Shown: positions 59,192 to 64,000 of the stretch, piece by piece
How positions within the stretch are numbered: position 1 is the first letter of the stretch
Layout: the number at the start of each line of letters is the position of its first letter
Assembly (NCBI GenBank): GCA_028023455.1
Contig: JAQFVV010012397.1
Location: forward strand, 2,719,501 to 2,783,500
Source: Epiperipatus broadwayi
Lineage: Eukaryota > Onychophora > Udeonychophora > Euonychophora > Peripatidae
Direction of reading: 5' to 3'
Length of the DNA stretch: 64,000 nucleotides
Notes under the pieces: generated by a model
Database searches by the model: none
What the model was told of the DNA's origin: nothing
What the model saw: the letters and a program-made list of their open reading frames with translations, nothing else
Position numbers and translations under genes: made by a program

Positions 59192-59928
59192 TTCGATTTA
59201 ACAACTACAACCTGAGATGAGTTGTAATGATAAAGAACATTACAATGAGGACTCAAAGAAACTCACAGCCGGAAAATAAATTATGATTTTTTTGAAAAAA
59301 GAAAAAAATTATAAAAAAAAAAAACTAACTAATTAAACCCTGATTATTAAAATATGAAAGAAGATATTTTTTTAATATGACTTCCAGAAAGAAAAAATAT
59401 ATATGTATATTTTTTTATATATGTCTAAAAACACGATCGTGGCTGATGTTGACGTAAGTCACAAGTATTTGACCGGGTAGGCGGTTACTGAAGAGGGGAA
59501 TAACATAGCCCCGAGTCCTTATCCGCAGTATATGAACATAAGACCGTCTTTAAATGCTCGTCAGACTATTTCTAGCAGAGATCCCAATAAAGGGGAAGGT
59601 GGATCAAGTTGGACCAAGTTGCCACGAGCCTGTAAGACTCAGAACGATGAGCAACGCTCGTTTGTGCTTATAACTTGGGCTTCTTATCGTTAATATTACA
59701 CTAAAGCGGATAGGACACAGATGAATGTTGAAATATTTTCCATTCCCGCCGTGTTAGACCTAAAAGTGGGTGTTAAAGCCGAACGTCGCTTGTGAATGAG
59801 TCTACACAATATATCATCACGCTACTACAGGAAAAAAAAAAAAAAATACGAATATGAATTTAAAAAAACTTAAGAATAAAATTAGTGTAAACCCCTATTT
59901 TATTCTCATCTCCTGGCACTGGTGGTAT

Positions 59929-61281
59929 TGTAACGTTTATTTATATACGTTACAAATATATTGGCATTTGGTAGAAGCTAAAAAATAAAAGTAAATTTAG
60001 ATTTTTTTTTGACTAATTTTTTTTTAAAAAAATAACATACAATGAAAGTTAAATTATTCTTTCGGTTTTTTTTTATGTAATTAGAAATAAAAGTTAGAAT
60101 TGGAGAGAACAAAAGACACAAATTACCAATCTAGATAAGAGAAAGTAAAAATATTTCAACTAATTAAAGATGGCAGAATTATGCTGAAAAAAATAGACTT
60201 TGTAACATAAATTTTATAAAGAATATATAAGATTATCAATGGATATTTTGGCAAACAAAAGATATGCGCAGAAGTCGGAAAACTGGGCCTCTAGAGAGTA
60301 TAAAAGGCAGAGATCAGTTTGAAGGACATCTTGTTCGTTGGTTTCTCTAGTTGGTCTTGGATAGCAATAATATATCCAAGATCGCTCTACGCTGAAGTAA
60401 TTCGGCATGTCGGAGTGAACCGGAGCTTCTGAAGACATCGTGCCTGAAGATGTATACCAGAAAAGCTTTCGTGACCGACTAGGAGAATGGACCACAGGAT
60501 CAAATAATAACCAAAAGGCCGAGCTCATTCTACCCAAAAAACTATGCATAGTTATCTACTACTGAATGCACAAAACTTACCGGTAAGTTATACTTCATTA
60601 CTCCTGATTGTGACCAAATTAAACGTTTTCAAACAATTTCTAAAAGTATGTTTAAACAATCCCGATAGAGACATTAATTTTCTTGTACAAGAGACATTCA
60701 ATTTTTTTAAGGAAATTTCTAGAAGAAATTTAGATATGAACAGTAATTGTAAAATTGTTTTTTATTAATTGATTCACGTCTGAGTTGTGTTCTCTCTAAG
60801 TAATTTATTTCAAATATTTTTTTAGTCTATTAGAATAAAATTATTTCCAATACCAATTTTCATTTGTGCGTTATTAATAATAGTTATTATTAAATCTATT
60901 AGTAGTTTAATAAGATTTAAAAATGTAATTTACCTTTGCCAATATGTTTGAATAAGCCCAGGAATAATAATCTTAAAAAAATTAATTCTCGTAATGGTAT
61001 GATGTAATACCGATTAGTTTAAAAGTATTTTTTTTTATTTGTGAGATGTTATATGACGATTTCAGCGAATTCTTAGGAATTCTGGCGCCCAGATTAAATA
61101 AATTAAAAGCTGATTTCGTCGATAGCACAATTCTCAACAATTAATAGGCCGAGTTGATCAGGAAATATAGCTATGTTTTTAGAATAGAAATATAACTTTC
61201 TTCTTTTTTGACATAGCTTGATCAACTCACGCGCAGTTTATATTAGCGTGTAAGAGGCCTAGCAAAACGAAAAACGTTACA
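59929..61281 (+). repeat. Right LTR
   Basis: 1353 bp, matching the left LTR over its whole length. It lacks 10 bases near 60890 and has two smaller gaps. TATA box at 60299. Confidence 0.9.
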
Positions 61282-61889
61282 ATATATATATATGATTATT
61301 AGAAATTAGAATCAACTTTAACAATATCTAAAAATATTAGTATATAAGCAGAAAAAAATTAGTAATACAAAAAACATCATTCTAACTTAAAGATCAGAAT
61401 AAATACAATTTTTTATATTGTTTTCAACTACAGAAAGCTAATAGTAAAATTATACAGTTGCAATAGATCAATTATTTCTTATCATTTTTTCAGGATATAA
61501 AGAATTCTCTTATAAACATTGCTTTTTCTTTTGGTGAAAATAATTAAACAGACTTTCTAATATTCTGCAAAGCTTAAATGAAAAGCAATAAAAATATTTT
61601 AAGTGCACTTTTATAGAAATCATCATATTAAAAGCAATTAACATACTAAAGAGTAAAGACATTCTAGCTCCATTAAAAAAGAGGCAAAAATGAATATGCA
61701 AACTAATCTATGAGCCATAAATATACTCATATATGCATTACAGCTAATCATTTATTCTGAAATGCTACTTTAAGCTTCTGGATCAAGCTTTTCTTTTTGA
61801 AAGACTTCAACACATTTATTTTTATTTCCAAACAGAAAATATGACAATATATTTAGTAAAAAAAATAACATCTTGGTTTCTGAATTTAT
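61282..61889. other. Flank of the LTR element, nothing recognised
   Basis: AT-rich sequence with no supported feature. Confidence 0.4.
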
Positions 61890-62210
61890 AACAGGCTGAT
61901 GATGTTGCTATCTTTACCTATTTAAAAGACAATCTATAAAATGTACTTAATGTTTAGAATGCAACATACAAAGATTTTGGATTAGTAATTAATGATCAAA
62001 AAAATTCAAGTCCTTTATTAGCCAGCAGTGGAGAAAAATTTCCCAGCAATTTTTAATTTAGATGATTATCAACTTCAGAATCCGAGCCAATTTAAATACA
62101 TTGATAGCATTTTAAGTAGAAAAGTAGAATTAGATATTGAGGTGAAGTACAGCTCCTAATGTGCTGCAGCAACTTTTAATAAGTTGAAATATAGGATAGT
62201 CATTAATTTT
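61890..62210 (+). pseudogene. LINE reverse transcriptase fragment
   Basis: Frames give QADDVAIFTYLKDNL (the ADD box), then KDFGLVINDQK, a gap, and a DIEVKY..AAATFNKL stretch. This is the classic order ADD, GL.IN..K, EI..RI..A...F.KL of RTE-like RT. Two frameshifts; truncated at both ends. Confidence 0.7.
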
Positions 62211-63091
62211 TTTAAAAAATAAATAATCTCACATTATTTTGTTAATAAAAAATATAAATTACATTAATCTTCTCTGACAATTTTTACCATTGAATTATTT
62301 CGGTAAATATTAAGAGTTTTAATAGAAATTACAAACTAAACAACAATCTCTTTTTTTTAATTGGCTAGCAAAATTATTTCTGAAAAACAAAATTACAGGA
62401 TAAATACTGCATTAATACCATGTTTGTCAATAACAGATGCCAAGAAAAGAAAAAAATAATAATCCCACAAAAAAAAAAAAAGGATGGATGCATTTTTCTA
62501 TGACTCTGAATAAGGAATAAAGATGATGGATATCAAAAAATGATAAATGTGTATTAATAATTGGGACTTCACTGTATAGAGAGAAAAAAACCTTTAAATA
62601 GCTACTGTTCGGCAAATACCTTTCCATCAGTCTCCAAAAAGAATACTTTCCAATTGTTATGTGATGAAAAAATAAAGAGTATTTTTTCATCCTTGTTTTA
62701 TTTTTAAAAATATCGTAAAGTCAACTGAAACCTGAAAAAATTTCAAAATTTTACTTAGATAATGAATTAGTGGTGCTTACATGTAAATAGTGAGAATAAT
62801 AAAAGCAGGAAATCACAATCTTAAAATATGCTGTTTTCCAACATTCACATGTTTATTGCAATAATAGCATAATAAAAAAGTAAAAGGTTCTGGACTAATT
62901 CTAAATGGAGAAAAATAAACAGAAAAAAATTTGGTTTGGTCAGTTAAATGGAATTGTTGTGCACTGTCTGAAACTTGGCAATACCCAAATACCTGAGCAT
63001 AAAATTATCTTTTTTTTTAATTTTTCAAATGCATTTCAAGAATTTCAGATGATTATAAATAAAATATAAACTATTTGTATAATGGAAAAAC
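62211..63091. other. Right-edge intron DNA, nothing recognised
   Basis: AT-rich. ATTTCAGATGATTA (63042-63055) is the inverse of the bases just inside the element starting at 63092. Confidence 0.4.
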
Positions 63092-64000
63092 GGTAATCAT
63101 CTGAAATCCGGGCACGGCTGTCTGATGGCGTTGTTTATGTGTCAAAACACATAAAAAATGTTGTTTCTGCGGCTGTGCCTTACGGCTAATACAACATTTA
63201 TATTGTATTAACCCACTGCAGGCCACTTTACATGACATTGCACAAAAATATTACGGCCTGTTTTGTGCTTCGAAACTATTTACGCATATTTGTTCTATTC
63301 ATAGCTGATTACCGTATCACTTGAGAGAGTTTTAATTGCAAGTCGGTACAACTTTTCAAATCTCCATAATAGAGTAATGTCATTTATATTTAAATAATGT
63401 TGTTAATTACTAATAATTGTCATATGGTCTCCACCCTTCCCTAAAAAAATGTCAATATGTGAAAAATTGGCAAAGGGTATGTTCGAACATGCTGCAACAA
63501 AGCTCACGCGCTAAGTCACATTTCAGCATGGAAAATATACAAGACCAATAAAAGGTCTGAGAAGAACATGCAATTTTTAAACTTTTCAGAATTGCCGAGT
63601 ACAGAAAGTGAGGGAGACTGTGTTCTTTTTTCAGGCACACAATGTCCTTCCAAATACCAGACTTTTTATTATAGCAATAAAATAATAAATAAGTTCAAAA
63701 AGTCTAAAGTTTAGCATGAAACATGCAGAGAAAGAGAGGGTGGTGGTGGCTATTATTAAAACTATTCTTGATTGTATAAAATGGGGGGGGAGGGAGCAAC
63801 AACAAAAGTAGAATATATCAATATTATAAAATGTATTATCACAAACACTGTTGGACTAAAAGCATAACTTTGAGCAAGAAGTTAGCGTATCACTTTTGTA
63901 TTGACATAAGATTTATGTAAAATAGTGAATAATTTGATTTTTTATTATTTATACAATTTCAAACATATAGATTGCATTGAATAATTATGTTAAATGTGTA
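63092..64000 (+). mobile_element. Merlin-like transposon, left part (family member 3)
   Basis: Begins GGTAATCATCTGAAATCC. 42 bases in it has the hairpin TTTATGTGT/ACACATAAA (63134-63155), then GCGGCT and TTACGGCTAATA, the same order and spacing as at 40272 and 46160. At 63572-63650 it holds ESEGDC..F..GTQ.P, aligning with the ORF at 40808 after a frameshift. The right end and target duplication are outside the window. Confidence 0.65.

Larger units (their letters stand above)
57807..61281 (+). mobile_element. Young LTR retroelement with non-coding interior
   Basis: Two direct repeats of 1366 and 1353 bp flank a 756-bp interior. Both start TGTAACG and end CGTTACA. By eye I count five substitutions and three indels between the LTRs, so insertion was recent. 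The interior starts one base later with TGGCGACCCAACTCGGGC, a primer-binding-site-like sequence. No gag or pol is present. A polypurine tract directly before the right LTR is missing. It is non-autonomous, in the manner of TRIM/LARD elements. Flanks are TATATAT on both sides, so the target duplication cannot be sized. Confidence 0.9.

Noticed and set aside
56094-64000. Upstream DDX43 exons with Q motif or motif I
   Set aside because: I looked for AQTGTGKT-like and PTPIQ-like coding on the - strand and found none; they must be outside the window.

Overview
The window is AT-rich eukaryotic nuclear DNA, almost certainly from an invertebrate animal. The evidence is two animal-type, intron-split genes with GT..AG introns, very long introns, and a dense layer of animal transposon families. 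I could not name the species. No bacterial features (operons, ribosome binding sites, CRISPR) are present. Nearly all the long open frames are chance frames in AT-rich DNA or shadows; the real host coding sequence is in short exons that a simple ORF search misses.

Two host genes converge tail to tail near 8.0-8.8 kb. On the + strand, three 3'-terminal exons (2736-8046) encode the C-terminal acetyltransferase domain of an ESCO1/ESCO2 (Eco1) cohesin acetyltransferase. On the - strand, eleven exons spread over 47 kb (56093 down to 8818) encode about 334 C-terminal residues of a DEAD-box RNA helicase closest to DDX43 (HAGE). All helicase motifs from PTREL onward are present, through to a stop codon. 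The 5' exons of both genes (the ESCO zinc finger; the DDX43 Q motif, motif I and any KH domain) lie outside the window. The predicted 3' ends are only about 150 bp apart.

The rest is introns packed with mobile elements. (1) DNA transposons have GG-starting termini and 8-bp target duplications rich in AAATTT: a 1.4-kb foldback element at 9724-11137, a 2-kb element at 40272-42254, a 1.25-kb element at 46160-47412, and the start of one more at 63092. The last three share a terminal hairpin whose stem sequence changes while pairing is kept, and one carries a small ORF resembling the N-terminus of ISXO2/Merlin-type transposases. (2) Three copies of an asymmetric hairpin element (1711, 18756, 52143) have 13-14-bp target duplications. 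(3) LTR elements: an old gag-only element at 16147-19190+ and a very young one at 57807-61281 with 1.36-kb LTRs and a 756-bp non-coding interior. (4) Penelope-like element fragments occur around 6.7-7.6, 29.1-30.9, 33.7-34.3 and 56.8-57.7 kb, repeatedly as inverted pairs, one with a decayed hammerhead-like fold. (5) Non-LTR (LINE) reverse transcriptase fossils lie at 11.4, 19.7-21.1, 26.2-27.5, 47.45-49.0, 53.9-55.6 and 61.9-62.2 kb. (6) There are tRNA-derived SINEs, one in a 480-bp palindrome.

The host genes suggest ordinary cohesion and germline or RNA-helicase functions. The more unusual content is the architecture of the foldback and hairpin elements.
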